DNA of 64,000 nt from Clostridiisalibacter paucivorans DSM 22131 (GTDB taxonomy: Bacteria > Bacillota > Clostridia > Tissierellales > Clostridiisalibacteraceae), in the NCBI RefSeq assembly GCF_000620125.1, contig NZ_JHVL01000004.1, forward strand, positions 62,001-126,000, given 5' to 3'. Below, in pieces: positions 1-8,975 of this stretch. Under the pieces are notes generated by a model that saw nothing but the letters and a program-made list of their open reading frames with translations, had not been told where the DNA came from and searched no databases. A program made the translations under genes and the position numbers. Every line of letters starts with the position of its first letter. Position 1 is the first letter of the stretch.

Positions 1-1
1 A

Positions 2-799
2 TGTTCCCATAATAAATGTACTTTTTGTAAAATGTTTAAAGATAAAAAATTTAAAATCAGAAAATATGAGGATATTATAGAAGATTTAATCTCTGCACGA
101 AAATATTATAAAAGAGTAGATAGGATATTTCTAGCTGATGGTGATGCGTTGATTTTAAAAACAGAGGATTTAGAAAAAATCCTTTTAAAAATAAAAGAAT
201 TGTTTCCAGAATGTAGACGTGTTGGAATTTACGGTACACCTGGAGATATCATGAGAAAATCTATAGATGAACTCAAGAGATTAAAAGAGCTAGGATTAAA
301 AATATTATATCTTGGTGTAGAATCAGGTAGTGATAATATTCTTAAAAAGATCAATAAAGGGGCTACATCTGATGAAATGATATTAGCAGGAAAAAAAGTT
401 ATGGAATCTGGCATCAAACTGTCCATAACGATTATTTCTGGACTTGGCGGTATATCTATGTGGGAAGAACATGCCAAAGAAACTGGTAGAGTTATAAGTG
501 CCATAAATCCTGATTATTTAGGTTTACTTACTTTATTGGTAGAACCCAATACAGAATTATATGATGAAGTTCAAAGAGGACAATTCAAACTTCTTTCTCC
601 TAAAGAAATAGTTGCAGAGACAAAACTATTATTAGAACATTTAAATGTATCTAATTGTATATTTAGAAGTAATCATGCATCAAATTATATACCTCTAGCA
701 GGTACATTACCACAAGACAAAGAAAATTTAATATCTCTTCTAAATGAAGCTCTCAATAGTGAATTTGACTATAGAGATGAACACTTTAGAAGACTTTAA
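2..799 (+). CDS. Radical SAM protein, 5' end cut by window edge
   Basis: The reading frame is open to the left edge, so the real start lies outside the window. The first in-window codons read C-S-H-N-K-C-T-F-C, a cysteine cluster that should hold the [4Fe-4S] cluster of a radical SAM enzyme; the first ATG, at 32, comes after these cysteines and cannot be the true start. Later motifs fit the TIM-barrel part: LYLGVESGSDNIL at about 1 kb-family strand 4 position, and ISGLGG further on. About 265 residues are visible. The style resembles COG1032-type radical SAM proteins of unknown substrate. No partner gene is visible because the upstream side is missing. Confidence 0.85.
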   Translation, partial: CSHNKCTFCKMFKDKKFKIRKYEDIIEDLISARKYYKRVDRIFLADGDALILKTEDLEKILLKIKELFPECRRVGIYGTPGDIMRKSIDELKRLKELGLKILYLGVESGSDNILKKINKGATSDEMILAGKKVMESGIKLSITIISGLGGISMWEEHAKETGRVISAINPDYLGLLTLLVEPNTELYDEVQRGQFKLLSPKEIVAETKLLLEHLNVSNCIFRSNHASNYIPLAGTLPQDKENLISLLNEALNSEFDYRDEHFRRL

Positions 800-867
800 A
801 AAATAACAATATCTTTTACTAAGAATGTCTCATATTATTAACAATCATGTATTTATAATAAAAGAAA

Positions 868-955
868 AGTTAGTAGGTATTAGTTAGTAGTTTAATGATA
901 AAATCCATAGGGCTTCCACTATAAACTACTAACTACGTACTACCAACTACTAACT
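868..955. repeat. Long imperfect inverted repeat, possible dispersed element and accA terminator
   Basis: The left arm (868-894) and right arm (922-955) are inverted copies built from the unit AGTTAGTAG; the right arm has one extra 7-base unit. The 27-base spacer lies between them. On the minus strand the hairpin is followed by a U-rich stretch (about 867-852), so it can work as a Rho-independent terminator for accA. The right arm reaches into the accA gene and supplies its stop codon and last residue. Such iterated TAGTTAGTAG hairpins look like dispersed elements, but only one copy is in the window. Confidence 0.75.
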
Positions 956-1918
956 ATATTCACAATCAATCCCTGTTTTTCCCATTATTCTAAATTTATC
1001 ATATCTTCTTTTCATTAATTCTTCAACACGCAATTTTTTCAAATCTACTATCTCTTTTATTAAGTATTTTTTTACTTCGTAAGATATAAAGTCTATATCT
1101 TTATGGGCCCCACCTAATGGCTCCTTTATGACCTTATCTATTACTCCCAATTTCATAATATCTCGGGCAGTTAATTTCATAACCTCTGAAGCCTTTTTAG
1201 AAAGCTTGGCATCTTTCCAGAGTATACTTGCCAATCCCTCTGGAGATATAACTGAGTATATGGAGTTTTCCAGCATTGCTATACTATCAGCTATAGCTAG
1301 TCCCAATGCACCACCACTTCCTCCTTCTCCTATTACTACTGATACAATCGGCACCTTCAATGTACTCATTTCCATAAGATTTACAGCTATTGCCTGCCCT
1401 TGTCCCCTTTCTTCTGCACCTAAACCACAATATGCACCTGGAGTGTCAATTAAGGTTATAATGGGTCTATTAAATTTTTCTGCCTGTTTCATAAGTCTTA
1501 ATGCCTTCCTATATCCTTCAGGATGAGACATACCAAACTTCCTAGTGATATTTTCTTTGGTATCCTTACCCTTTTGATGTCCTATAATAGTAACAGCAAT
1601 ATCATCAATATACCCTATTCCTCCTATTACAGCACTGTCATCACCATATGCCCTATCTCCATGAAATTCAATAAAATCTGTGCATATATTATTAATATAA
1701 TCTAAAGTTGTAGGTCTATCAATCCTTCTAGCCAATTGAACCCTTTGCCATGATGAAAGATTATTATATGTATTTTCCTTCATCTCAATTAGTTTTTCCC
1801 TCATTTTTTTTATTTCCATAGATAAGTCCATATCATTTTGACTAGATATACTTTCCAGCTCTTTTATTTTCTCCTCTAATGCTATAAGGGGTTTTTCAAA
1901 ATCCATTGCATTATTCAT
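950..1918 (-). CDS. accA: Acetyl-CoA carboxylase carboxyltransferase subunit alpha
   Basis: Carboxyltransferase alpha subunit; with AccD it moves the carboxyl group from biotin to acetyl-CoA to give malonyl-CoA for fatty acid synthesis. Recognised from family blocks such as [43 protein letters not shown] and [10 protein letters not shown]. The chosen ATG at 1918 gives [10 protein letters not shown] (322 residues) and has a GGGGTG ribosome site 6 bases upstream inside the end of accD; an in-frame ATG at 1939 also exists but overlaps accD more. The start overlaps the accD stop by 8 bases, so translation is probably coupled. The C-terminus (CEYS-stop) ends inside the inverted repeat at 868-955. 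Confidence 0.95.
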   Translation of the reverse strand: MNNAMDFEKPLIALEEKIKELESISSQNDMDLSMEIKKMREKLIEMKENTYNNLSSWQRVQLARRIDRPTTLDYINNICTDFIEFHGDRAYGDDSAVIGGIGYIDDIAVTIIGHQKGKDTKENITRKFGMSHPEGYRKALRLMKQAEKFNRPIITLIDTPGAYCGLGAEERGQGQAIAVNLMEMSTLKVPIVSVVIGEGGSGGALGLAIADSIAMLENSIYSVISPEGLASILWKDAKLSKKASEVMKLTARDIMKLGVIDKVIKEPLGGAHKDIDFISYEVKKYLIKEIVDLKKLRVEELMKRRYDKFRIMGKTGIDCEYS

Positions 1919-2813
1919 TGTATGCACCCCCATATCCATGTATTTTCAATATCTTAAATAATATATCTTTTAGATCTTTTCTGTGAACAACTTTGTCCAC
2001 AAATCCCTTTTCCTTAAGAAATTCAGCCCTTTGAAATCCCTCAGGAAGTTTTTTCTTTATTGTTTGCTCAATAACTCTAGGACCTGCAAATCCTATTAAT
2101 GCACCCGGCTCAGATAATATTATATCTCCTAACATGGCAAAACTAGCAGTAACCCCTCCAGTAGTAGGATCAGTAAAAACAGACACATACAATAATCCTT
2201 TATCAGATAATCGCTTTAATGCTGCAGATGTCTTGGCCATTTGCATAAGAGATAGTATCCCTTCTTGCATTCTAGCTCCTCCCGAAGCCGAACATATAAT
2301 TATGGGTAATTCTTCTTTCATAGCCCTTTCTATGGCCATGGTAATCTTTTCTCCCACTACTATTCCCATACTACCCATTATAAAATCAGATTCCATAATA
2401 CATATAACAGTATCTATTCCATTTATTTGTCCAATACCACTAATAACCCCTTCATCGAGTCCAGTTTTATTTTTAGCATTAGTTATTTTTTCTTCATAAC
2501 CTGGAAAATCTAATGGATTATCATCATTTAAATTTTCTTCAAAACATATAAAAGAATCCTCATCTATTAGTATATTTATTCTATCCATTGCACTTACTTT
2601 ATAATGGAATCCACAATTATCACATGTATTCAAATGAGTTTTTAGTATATCTGTATTTAATTTTTTTCCACATTTTTTACATAATATTTCACCTTTGGAT
2701 AGAGGAGCTTGTTTATTGGTGCTTAAAGGTTTAGTTTTAATTTCTGTATTCTGCTTAGTTTGGGCTATATCCATAGTAGCATATTTTTTCTTTTTAAATA
2801 AGTCTTTTATCAT
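1911..2813 (-). CDS. accD: Acetyl-CoA carboxylase carboxyltransferase subunit beta
   Basis: Carboxyltransferase beta subunit of acetyl-CoA carboxylase, about 300 residues, partner of AccA. The N-terminal zinc ribbon is visible as C45-x2-C48 and C64-x2-C67. The crotonase-like core follows, with [11 protein letters not shown] and the [17 protein letters not shown] block. The first 40 residues are a Lys-rich linker. The ATG overlaps the accC stop codon by 4 bases (ATGA), a sign of coupled translation in the accBCDA operon. Confidence 0.96.
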   Translation of the reverse strand: MIKDLFKKKKYATMDIAQTKQNTEIKTKPLSTNKQAPLSKGEILCKKCGKKLNTDILKTHLNTCDNCGFHYKVSAMDRINILIDEDSFICFEENLNDDNPLDFPGYEEKITNAKNKTGLDEGVISGIGQINGIDTVICIMESDFIMGSMGIVVGEKITMAIERAMKEELPIIICSASGGARMQEGILSLMQMAKTSAALKRLSDKGLLYVSVFTDPTTGGVTASFAMLGDIILSEPGALIGFAGPRVIEQTIKKKLPEGFQRAEFLKEKGFVDKVVHRKDLKDILFKILKIHGYGGAYNE

Positions 2814-4168
2814 ATGATACCTCCTCCTTCCAATAATTTGTCATTAATAAAGGAAGTATTTATTTCATTTTTTATATAATATTCATTAGACATAATTATC
2901 TTATGGAATCTGAGATTAGTTTTTACTCCTTCAATAACAGTTTCGTCTAATACCCTCTTCATTCTTGATATAGCTTCTTCTCTATTGTTTCCCCAAACAA
3001 TAAGCTTACCAATCATAGAGTCATAATAGGGTGGTATCTTATATCCACTATATATATGGGTATCTACCCTTACACCCATGCCCCCAGGAGAATAAAATAT
3101 ATCTATAGTTCCTGGTACTGGCCTAAAATTCTTTTCTATATCCTCTGCATTTATCCTACACTCTATGGCATGACCTGTAAGTTTAATATCTTTTTGCTTA
3201 TAAGAAATTTTTTCTCCATTTGCTATTCTAATCTGCTCTTTTACTATATCTATATTACTAACTAATTCTGTAACTGGATGTTCCACTTGTATTCTAGTAT
3301 TCATCTCTATAAAATAAAAATCATGATTTTTATCTAATAAAAACTCTACAGTGCCTACACTTATATAATCAACTGCTTTTGCTGCTTTTATTGCTGCTTT
3401 ACCCATATCTCTTCTCAATTCATGGTTTATGACTAAAGAAGGTGCTTCTTCAATTACTTTTTGATTTCTTCTCTGCAATGAACAATCTCTGTCTCCTAAA
3501 TGCACTACATTGCCATATCTATCTGCCAATATTTGAAATTCTATATGCCTAGGGTCTTCTATATACTTTTCTATATACATCCCATCATCACCAAAAGCTG
3601 CTAAAGATTCAGATTTAGCCATAGCAAAAAATTTATCGAACTCTTCTGCATCTTTTGCTATTCTCATACCTCTACCGCCACCACCACTGGCTGCTTTTAT
3701 CATAACAGGAAACCCTATATCCTTTGCAGTTTCTAGTGCCTTACTTTTATCATTAGTTGAACTTTCAGAACCTGGGATAACTGGAACACCATTTTTCATC
3801 ATTATTTCTCTAGCCACTGATTTATTTCCCATCATGCTTATGTGTTCCCCTTTAGGTCCTATAAATACAATATTATTGTCTTCACACATCTTTGCAAATT
3901 TAGGGTTTTCAGATAAAAACCCATAACCAGGGTGTATTGCATCACAGTTCTTAGCTAAAGCCGCACTTATTATATTTTCCATTTTTAAATAACTTTTAGT
4001 AGATGAAGGAGGGCCTATACATATAGATTCATCTGCCATATGTACATGTAATGAATCCATATCCGCCTGAGAATATATAGCAACTGTAGCTATACCCATT
4101 TCTTTACAAGCTCTTATTATTCTTACAGCAATTTCTCCTCTATTTGCTATTAGAATTTTATTTAACAT
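2810..4168 (-). CDS. accC: Biotin carboxylase subunit of acetyl-CoA carboxylase
   Basis: ATP-grasp enzyme that carboxylates the biotin on AccB using bicarbonate and ATP. The 452-residue length is normal. Visible blocks are the N-terminal [28 protein letters not shown], the Gly-rich ATP loop [11 protein letters not shown] (about 160-170), and the [16 protein letters not shown] active-site segment (about 285-300). It lies 7 bases downstream of accB and overlaps accD by 4 bases. Confidence 0.97.
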   Translation of the reverse strand: MLNKILIANRGEIAVRIIRACKEMGIATVAIYSQADMDSLHVHMADESICIGPPSSTKSYLKMENIISAALAKNCDAIHPGYGFLSENPKFAKMCEDNNIVFIGPKGEHISMMGNKSVAREIMMKNGVPVIPGSESSTNDKSKALETAKDIGFPVMIKAASGGGGRGMRIAKDAEEFDKFFAMAKSESLAAFGDDGMYIEKYIEDPRHIEFQILADRYGNVVHLGDRDCSLQRRNQKVIEEAPSLVINHELRRDMGKAAIKAAKAVDYISVGTVEFLLDKNHDFYFIEMNTRIQVEHPVTELVSNIDIVKEQIRIANGEKISYKQKDIKLTGHAIECRINAEDIEKNFRPVPGTIDIFYSPGGMGVRVDTHIYSGYKIPPYYDSMIGKLIVWGNNREEAISRMKRVLDETVIEGVKTNLRFHKIIMSNEYYIKNEINTSFINDKLLEGGGII

Positions 4169-4175
4169 AAAATAT

Positions 4176-4613
4176 TTACCCCCTAATTTTCATAAGTGGT
4201 TGGCCATATTCTACCACATCTTCATTTTCTACTAATACTTCAACTATTTCTCCATTTATTTCACTTTGTATTTCATTCATCATTTTCATAGCTTCAATTA
4301 TACACAACGTATCTCCTTTGCTAACCTGATGGCCAATCTTCACAAACGGATCATCTTCAGGACTTGACGCTGCATAAAATGTGCCCACTATTGGAGATTT
4401 TACTATGTATAAATCCTCCATTTCTTTTTCATTTATTTCTTTATCTGTTTTTTCTTTTACTGTTTTTGTTTCTGATTCTACATTTTCCTTATTTTTGTAG
4501 TCTTCTTTTTCTTTAAAAATATTTATTTTTATATCATCCATTTCTATATTCACTTGTTTTATACTGGTTTTATCCACTGTTAAAATCAATTCTCTCAAAT
4601 CTTTGAAATCCAC
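4176..4613 (-). CDS. accB: Biotin carboxyl carrier protein of acetyl-CoA carboxylase
   Basis: Carrier protein that holds the biotin of acetyl-CoA carboxylase. The 145-residue chain has an N-terminal helix region (1-35), a Lys/Glu-rich linker (36-68) and a C-terminal biotinyl domain with the EAMKMMNEI motif; K110 is the expected biotinylated lysine. The start is GTG at 4613 with AGGAGG 7 bases upstream. It is the first gene of accBCDA; the promoter and a FapR-like operator lie just upstream. No biotin ligase gene is in the window. Confidence 0.95.
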   Translation of the reverse strand: MDFKDLRELILTVDKTSIKQVNIEMDDIKINIFKEKEDYKNKENVESETKTVKEKTDKEINEKEMEDLYIVKSPIVGTFYAASSPEDDPFVKIGHQVSKGDTLCIIEAMKMMNEIQSEINGEIVEVLVENEDVVEYGQPLMKIRG

Positions 4614-4640
4614 AATAACTCCTCCTATTAACGGTAAGTT

Positions 4641-4659
4641 TTATTATCTGGTACTAATA
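4641..4659 (-). promoter_or_regulatory. Putative FapR-like operator of the acc operon
   Basis: On the minus strand the site reads TATTAGTACCAGATAATAA, close to the FapR-type inverted repeat (TTAGTACC half-site, with a weaker second half). It lies about 10 bases downstream of the -10 box, where bound repressor would block transcription. FapR controls lipid synthesis genes in many Firmicutes and is released by malonyl-CoA, the acc product. The match is by eye from memory of the consensus. Confidence 0.45.
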
Positions 4660-4668
4660 TTTGATACT

Positions 4669-4696
4669 ATTATAACATAAGATGGTATTTTTGCAA
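4669..4696 (-). promoter_or_regulatory. Predicted sigma-A promoter of accBCDA
   Basis: Minus-strand -35 TTGCAA (4691-4696), 16-base spacer and perfect -10 TATAAT (4669-4674). It sits between the nitroreductase terminator and the accB start. Confidence 0.7.
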
Positions 4697-4724
4697 ATAA
4701 AAAAGCTTCGATTAAGATCGAAGC
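4697..4724 (-). terminator. Rho-independent terminator of the nitroreductase gene
   Basis: Minus strand: stem GCTTCGAT / ATCGAAGC with loop CTTA, followed by a run of T. It overlaps the last codons of the nitroreductase gene and separates it from accB. Confidence 0.85.
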
Positions 4725-5269
4725 CCTTGATTAGTAAAAGGTGTATTCCATTTATTAACGAATACATAGTCATTCACATTTTTTTTAGGATTATGTCCTT
4801 TAATCTCTGTACCTTCTCCTATTGGCGTCATTGCTACTACTCTATAGTCATTAGGTATTGATAATATCTCTCTTATTTTGTCCTCATCTATAGATGCTAT
4901 CCAGCATGTTCCATAGCCTTCGTTTGTAGCAGCCAACACAAAATGTTCCATAGCTATTGCACTATCTACTAAATAATACTGTCTATCTGCAACAACTCCT
5001 GAACTTGCAGGGTCTGCTACTACTACTGCAACCATAGGCGCTTCCGCTATAGCATTAGATGCCTCTGTAGTATCATTTATTACTGTCTTTGATAATTCTT
5101 CTTTTTTCAATTGATCGTCTACAAGTAAAAATTTATAAGATGACTTATCCTTCCACGATGGAGACATCATAGCAGCATTAATCATTCTAGCAAGTTTATC
5201 TTGTTTCAATGGAATATTCTTATATTTTTTTACACTAACCCTATTCTCAACCACATCATAAAATTGCAT
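4712..5269 (-). CDS. Nitroreductase family protein
   Basis: FMN-dependent NAD(P)H oxidoreductase of the nitroreductase fold, 185 residues. Visible are the N-terminal RVSVKKYKNIPL block (the usual R-x-S-x-R/K-x-F/Y FMN phosphate site), MMSPSWKDKSSYKFLLV, the AMEHFVLAATNEGYGTCWI block around residue 105-125, and the C-terminal PIGEGTE. The substrate cannot be read from sequence. Transcribed alone: own AGGAAG ribosome site and own terminator. Confidence 0.88.
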   Translation of the reverse strand: MQFYDVVENRVSVKKYKNIPLKQDKLARMINAAMMSPSWKDKSSYKFLLVDDQLKKEELSKTVINDTTEASNAIAEAPMVAVVVADPASSGVVADRQYYLVDSAIAMEHFVLAATNEGYGTCWIASIDEDKIREILSIPNDYRVVAMTPIGEGTEIKGHNPKKNVNDYVFVNKWNTPFTNQGLRS

Positions 5270-5525
5270 ATTGTAGCACTTCCTTTCTAAGTATTTAACT
5301 CATATCTTATTTTTTACATAAACAAATAATTTATTCTGATTGGCATATGTTTTTTGTTTCCTTTATTAGATTTTTAAATAACTGTAATGCTTTAAAACCC
5401 ATATATATTGTTATATAATAATGTGATAGAATTTTAATAACAAAATTTTCTATTAAAATATATTTTTGTACTAATTTCAATAAATAACATTTTACATAAA
5501 AACATTTTAGAGGAGGCTGTATATT

Positions 5526-6332
5526 TTGAATATCGCAATAGTAGGTGCAGGAAAGGGTGGAAAAGCCTTACTGCAATCATTGACAAAAATAGAGGATATA
5601 TCAGTATCTATAATAATAGACACAAATATTAATGCACTAGGTATATCATTAGCTAAAAAGTTAGGAGTCAAATATTCCAACGATTTAAACGATATGGAAT
5701 GTATTAATTTAGATATGATAATTGAAGCTACTGGAAATTCTGATCTAGTAAAAAAACTTAATAATGAATTCAGTAACAAATGTAAAATAATTGATTCCCA
5801 TGGAGCATATCTAATAATGACTCTAGTTGAAAAAAATAATCAAACCTTAGATAATTTGAATAGACATTTAGACTTAATTAATGATGCATCCTCTCATATT
5901 GAAACACAATTGATCAATATAAACACTTCTGTAGAACGTATTTATAATGTTAGTGAAAATCTGATTAATACCGCTGAAATTTCCAGTAAATACATAGAAA
6001 AAAGTGATAAAATTATTCAATATGTCAATAAAATAGCTAAGCAAACAAAAATATTAGGATTAAACGCCAATATAGAAGCTACTAGAGCTGGAGAACATGG
6101 AAAAGGTTTTTCTGTAGTTGCCAATGAAATACAAAAGATGGCATCAAGTAGCGAAGAATTTGCTAGTGAAATAAATGACATTTTGATGCATCTCTCAGAA
6201 GAAATTAAAAATATTAATAAAGAAACTGATAGCTTAAATACTTTATCTCAAAATCAGCTTAATTCTTCAGAACAAGTAAGTGCTCAAATCAAGAGGTTAA
6301 ACAGTCAAAAAGAAAATTTATCCATGTTTTAA
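5526..6332 (+). CDS. Soluble chemoreceptor-like protein with N-terminal Rossmann domain
   Basis: 268 residues with no membrane segment. Residues 1-100 form a Rossmann-type domain: [14 protein letters not shown] carries the G7-x-G9-x2-G12 dinucleotide loop, followed by IIIDTN and [15 protein letters not shown]. Residues 115-265 are a short methyl-accepting chemotaxis signalling domain with the conserved hairpin tip ([17 protein letters not shown], about 178-195) and GFSVVANEI. This suggests a cytoplasmic receptor that reports NAD(P)-type cofactor state or a related ligand to CheA/CheW. The start is TTG with AGGAGG 9 bases upstream. Similar Rossmann domains are known in sensor kinases. Ligand is inference. 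Confidence 0.8.
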   Translation: MNIAIVGAGKGGKALLQSLTKIEDISVSIIIDTNINALGISLAKKLGVKYSNDLNDMECINLDMIIEATGNSDLVKKLNNEFSNKCKIIDSHGAYLIMTLVEKNNQTLDNLNRHLDLINDASSHIETQLININTSVERIYNVSENLINTAEISSKYIEKSDKIIQYVNKIAKQTKILGLNANIEATRAGEHGKGFSVVANEIQKMASSSEEFASEINDILMHLSEEIKNINKETDSLNTLSQNQLNSSEQVSAQIKRLNSQKENLSMF

Positions 6333-6384
6333 AAAACATCTTTAGGGTAAAAATAAATAAATGCTCATTGGAGGAGGAATTTTA

Positions 6385-6864
6385 TTGTCAAAGTCATTTG
6401 ATGGAAAAAAACTCATTAAAACTATTATTTTAACAGAAAAAAAAATTTCTGATCTTTATGAATCGCTATCTGAAAAGACCAAAGACAAAAAGGCTGCAAA
6501 TTTATTTAAAACCCTAGCCAAAGATGAAAAAAGACATCAAAAAATATATCAGTCTTTACTTAACAAACTTCCTAATCAAGGTATTATAGAACTAGATGAC
6601 AATGATGCAGACTATATAGACTTACTTATAGAAACTAATATATTTAAAAATGAAGAGCTAAAAAAAAGCTATTCAAAATTAGATGCTTTAGAAATTGCTG
6701 AAAAAGTAGAAAGAGACGGTATACTATTTATAAATGAATTAAAGAATCTATATCCCGATTTGGCAAAGGATCAAATTAAAATTATTTTAACAGAAGAAAA
6801 AAAACATTTAAAACTAGTACTAGATAAAAAATTATACTCCACATCTTCATCTCTAATGTTATAG
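6385..6864 (+). CDS. Ferritin-like (rubrerythrin-type) diiron protein
   Basis: 159-residue all-helical protein with the ligand pattern of a four-helix-bundle diiron protein: E18 in the first helix, E48-K-R-H51, then a second E (in VERDG) and E-E-K-K-H near residue 143-147. This fits rubrerythrin-like domains that handle peroxide or oxygen in anaerobes, but no rubredoxin domain is present. The TTG at 6385 is chosen because GGAGGAGG lies 7 bases upstream; the ATG at 6361 would place this ribosome site inside the gene. It follows the Rossmann-chemoreceptor gene by 52 bases and may share its transcript. Confidence 0.8.
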   Translation: MSKSFDGKKLIKTIILTEKKISDLYESLSEKTKDKKAANLFKTLAKDEKRHQKIYQSLLNKLPNQGIIELDDNDADYIDLLIETNIFKNEELKKSYSKLDALEIAEKVERDGILFINELKNLYPDLAKDQIKIILTEEKKHLKLVLDKKLYSTSSSLML

Positions 6865-6867
6865 TCA

Positions 6868-6899
6868 TAAAAACACTGATTTTAAAATCAGTGTTTTTA
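6868..6899. terminator. Bidirectional terminator
   Basis: Near-perfect palindrome: AAAAACACTGATTTT and its complement, with A and T runs at both ends. It serves the diiron protein gene (+) and the convergent AlbA_2 gene (-). Confidence 0.9.
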
Positions 6900-8048
6900 T
6901 TTTCCTTTATATATTCCAGGAAGTATTACTTTAAAATAGTTTTTCTTTGCAGAACTAATAAACTTAACTTTTCCCCATCCTTCAAAGGCATTTTTAATTC
7001 TGTTAAGACCTGTTCCTGTCTTTATAAATCTTCCCTTATCATCTAAAACTAAGATTCTCTGATATAGCCAATTATTTCTTCTAAATGGATTTCTCTCTGA
7101 AATCATGTTATTAATTCTATCATTATAAGATACACTACCTGGGTTGCTGATCTCTACAGCACTTCTAGATATATTAACTACTATTTCCCTTTTGTAGTCA
7201 AAATAATCTCTATGTATTAGAGCATTAGATAAACATTCATTTAATCCACCCATGGGATAATTATATTTATCTAAAAGTGTAGTTAAAAATTCTGTACTAT
7301 TATCTAAAATTTCTAGAATATTACCATTAAATTTTTCAGCAATTTCCTCATCCTCTTTTTCATATATAAGTTTTAATCCCGTATGTGGCAAATAAATTTG
7401 AGGGTTTTTACAGAATAACAATAATCCACCAACGGTAGGACAGTAATTGTTACTATCTTCATCCATATGTATTATACCTAAATTACTTAATATAAGCTCA
7501 TCATATTCATGATTAGAAGTTATTTTCTCTATATATTTTTCTATGGTAGTTTTATCTAGTACATCTATACCTACATTATATACAGGTATTAACTCATTAT
7601 TTATAACCCCTGATTTTTGAAACATATTTGCAATCTCATCTCTTCTGGCCACATCTGTAGTTGACCCTCGCCTTATATAAAATGCCCCTGTTTGAAGCAT
7701 CTGATGAGGTTTTTTTCTACTTCTAAAGATAGTAATAACAGAAACCGTCTTTTCTTCTATATTAAAAAATTCTACTCTTATATTTACAGGTGGATCACAT
7801 CTAGAGCCTATTATTTGCTGTATTCTTTCCTCATTTATATTATTGGAATCTATCCCTACTATATCTTTAGTTTTGTCCTTTACTCCTATTATAAGATGTC
7901 CCCTCCCCCCTTGGCTATTAGCTATGGCAATTACATCCTTTACCAACTCTTTTTTATCCGATTCTGTTTCTAAGTCTAGCATCTCTTTATAATCCAATTT
8001 AGGTCCTTCCCCTTTGTTCAATAAAAGCTCTAATTTGCTTAAATCCAA
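6897..8048 (-). CDS. AlbA_2-domain putative transcriptional regulator with ATPase-like C-terminus
   Basis: 383 residues of the COG2865 type. The N-terminal half holds an AlbA_2 (Schlafen-like, DNA-binding) domain: LDYKEML, IANSQGGRGHLIIGV, RIQQIIGSRCDPP and the GAFYIRRGSTT block (about 120-130). The C-terminal half has a histidine-kinase-type ATP-binding domain signature: LNECLSNALIHRDY (N, H-R-D), VEISNPG, RNP and GTGLNRI. Members of this family are annotated as regulators or helicase-like proteins, and their targets are usually unknown. Some family members occur in phage defence, but no defence partner is seen here. Confidence 0.85.
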   Translation of the reverse strand: MDLSKLELLLNKGEGPKLDYKEMLDLETESDKKELVKDVIAIANSQGGRGHLIIGVKDKTKDIVGIDSNNINEERIQQIIGSRCDPPVNIRVEFFNIEEKTVSVITIFRSRKKPHQMLQTGAFYIRRGSTTDVARRDEIANMFQKSGVINNELIPVYNVGIDVLDKTTIEKYIEKITSNHEYDELILSNLGIIHMDEDSNNYCPTVGGLLLFCKNPQIYLPHTGLKLIYEKEDEEIAEKFNGNILEILDNSTEFLTTLLDKYNYPMGGLNECLSNALIHRDYFDYKREIVVNISRSAVEISNPGSVSYNDRINNMISERNPFRRNNWLYQRILVLDDKGRFIKTGTGLNRIKNAFEGWGKVKFISSAKKNYFKVILPGIYKGK

Positions 8049-8237
8049 ATTAAATCCCCCTCATATCCATATGTTTTTTATCAAATCCTACTAACATAGC
8101 TAATACTAGTTTCTTTATCTGGCTTTATGAAAACATTTTATATAATTATACACCTTTTATTTCTTTTATATGCCCTTTATAATTATTACATTTCATTTAC
8201 CTATATTATACCCTCTATTTATTAAAGAAATTATATA

Positions 8238-8270
8238 AAAAAGACCTCGAACAAAGTCAAGGCCTTTTTT
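8238..8270 (-). terminator. Terminator of the nrdDG operon
   Basis: Minus strand: AAAGGCCTTGA pairs (with G-U pairs) to TTCGAGGTCTTT across loop CTTTG, then T-rich. It lies just after the nrdG stop codon. Confidence 0.85.
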
Positions 8271-8272
8271 TA

Positions 8273-8959
8273 TCACTTTCTAATTATAATTTCATCACAA
8301 TATTCTCCCATACTTCTTTTAACTTCGTTTATTATATTATCTTTAAATGGAGTTAAAACTCCCTTTCCTATTATAACAGAATCCCCATCTCTAAAATTTT
8401 GTATGGCATATCTCTTAGAACCACTTAACATCTTACCTATATCTATTAAATCCTGCTGAGTCAATAATTCATTACAAACAGTAGTCCTAAATTCATAATC
8501 TATATCACTATTTTTTATTATATCAATGCTTTTATATATGGGTTTTATATCTAAATCTACATTAACTACATCTTTATATTTATCTAACGGTGCCTTTATA
8601 TCCATCGCTATATAATCTAAAAGCTCTTCATCTAAAAGTGTATTTAATAGTTCATAGTTGGTACCATTGGTATCTAATTTTACTAAAAAGCCCTTTTCTT
8701 TAATCTTTTTTATAAAACTATAAAGCCCTTGATGTAGTGTAGGTTCTCCTCCAGAAATACATAGAGCATTTATATATTTGTTTCTTTTTTCTAGATACGA
8801 TATTATAAACTTTTCTGATATTTCTTCACCAGTATTGTATACTAAATGGGAATTATGACAATATGAACACCTAAAATTACATCCTGCTGTAAATACTACC
8901 GTAGAAATCTTATCTGGATAATCTATAAATGATGACTTCTGCATCCCTTTAAATATCAA
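8273..8959 (-). CDS. nrdG: Anaerobic ribonucleotide reductase activating protein
   Basis: Radical SAM activase that makes the glycyl radical on NrdD. The SAM cluster motif is C27-x3-C31-x2-C34 (GCNFRCSYCHN), followed by CISGGEPTLH and DTNG, in a 228-residue chain. The start region (K-G-M-Q-K-S-S-F-I-D-Y-P) matches the NrdG2-type activase subfamily. The TTG at 8959 is chosen because GGGAG lies 8 bases upstream; a TTG at 8968 would have no spacing. It follows nrdD by 16 bases, so both are under the cobalamin riboswitch. Confidence 0.93.
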   Translation of the reverse strand: MIFKGMQKSSFIDYPDKISTVVFTAGCNFRCSYCHNSHLVYNTGEEISEKFIISYLEKRNKYINALCISGGEPTLHQGLYSFIKKIKEKGFLVKLDTNGTNYELLNTLLDEELLDYIAMDIKAPLDKYKDVVNVDLDIKPIYKSIDIIKNSDIDYEFRTTVCNELLTQQDLIDIGKMLSGSKRYAIQNFRDGDSVIIGKGVLTPFKDNIINEVKRSMGEYCDEIIIRK

Positions 8960-8975
8960 ATATCTCAACTCCCTA

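Noticed and set aside
6897-8048. AlbA_2 gene as part of a phage-defence island
   Set aside because: Neighbours are housekeeping genes; no other defence gene is seen.
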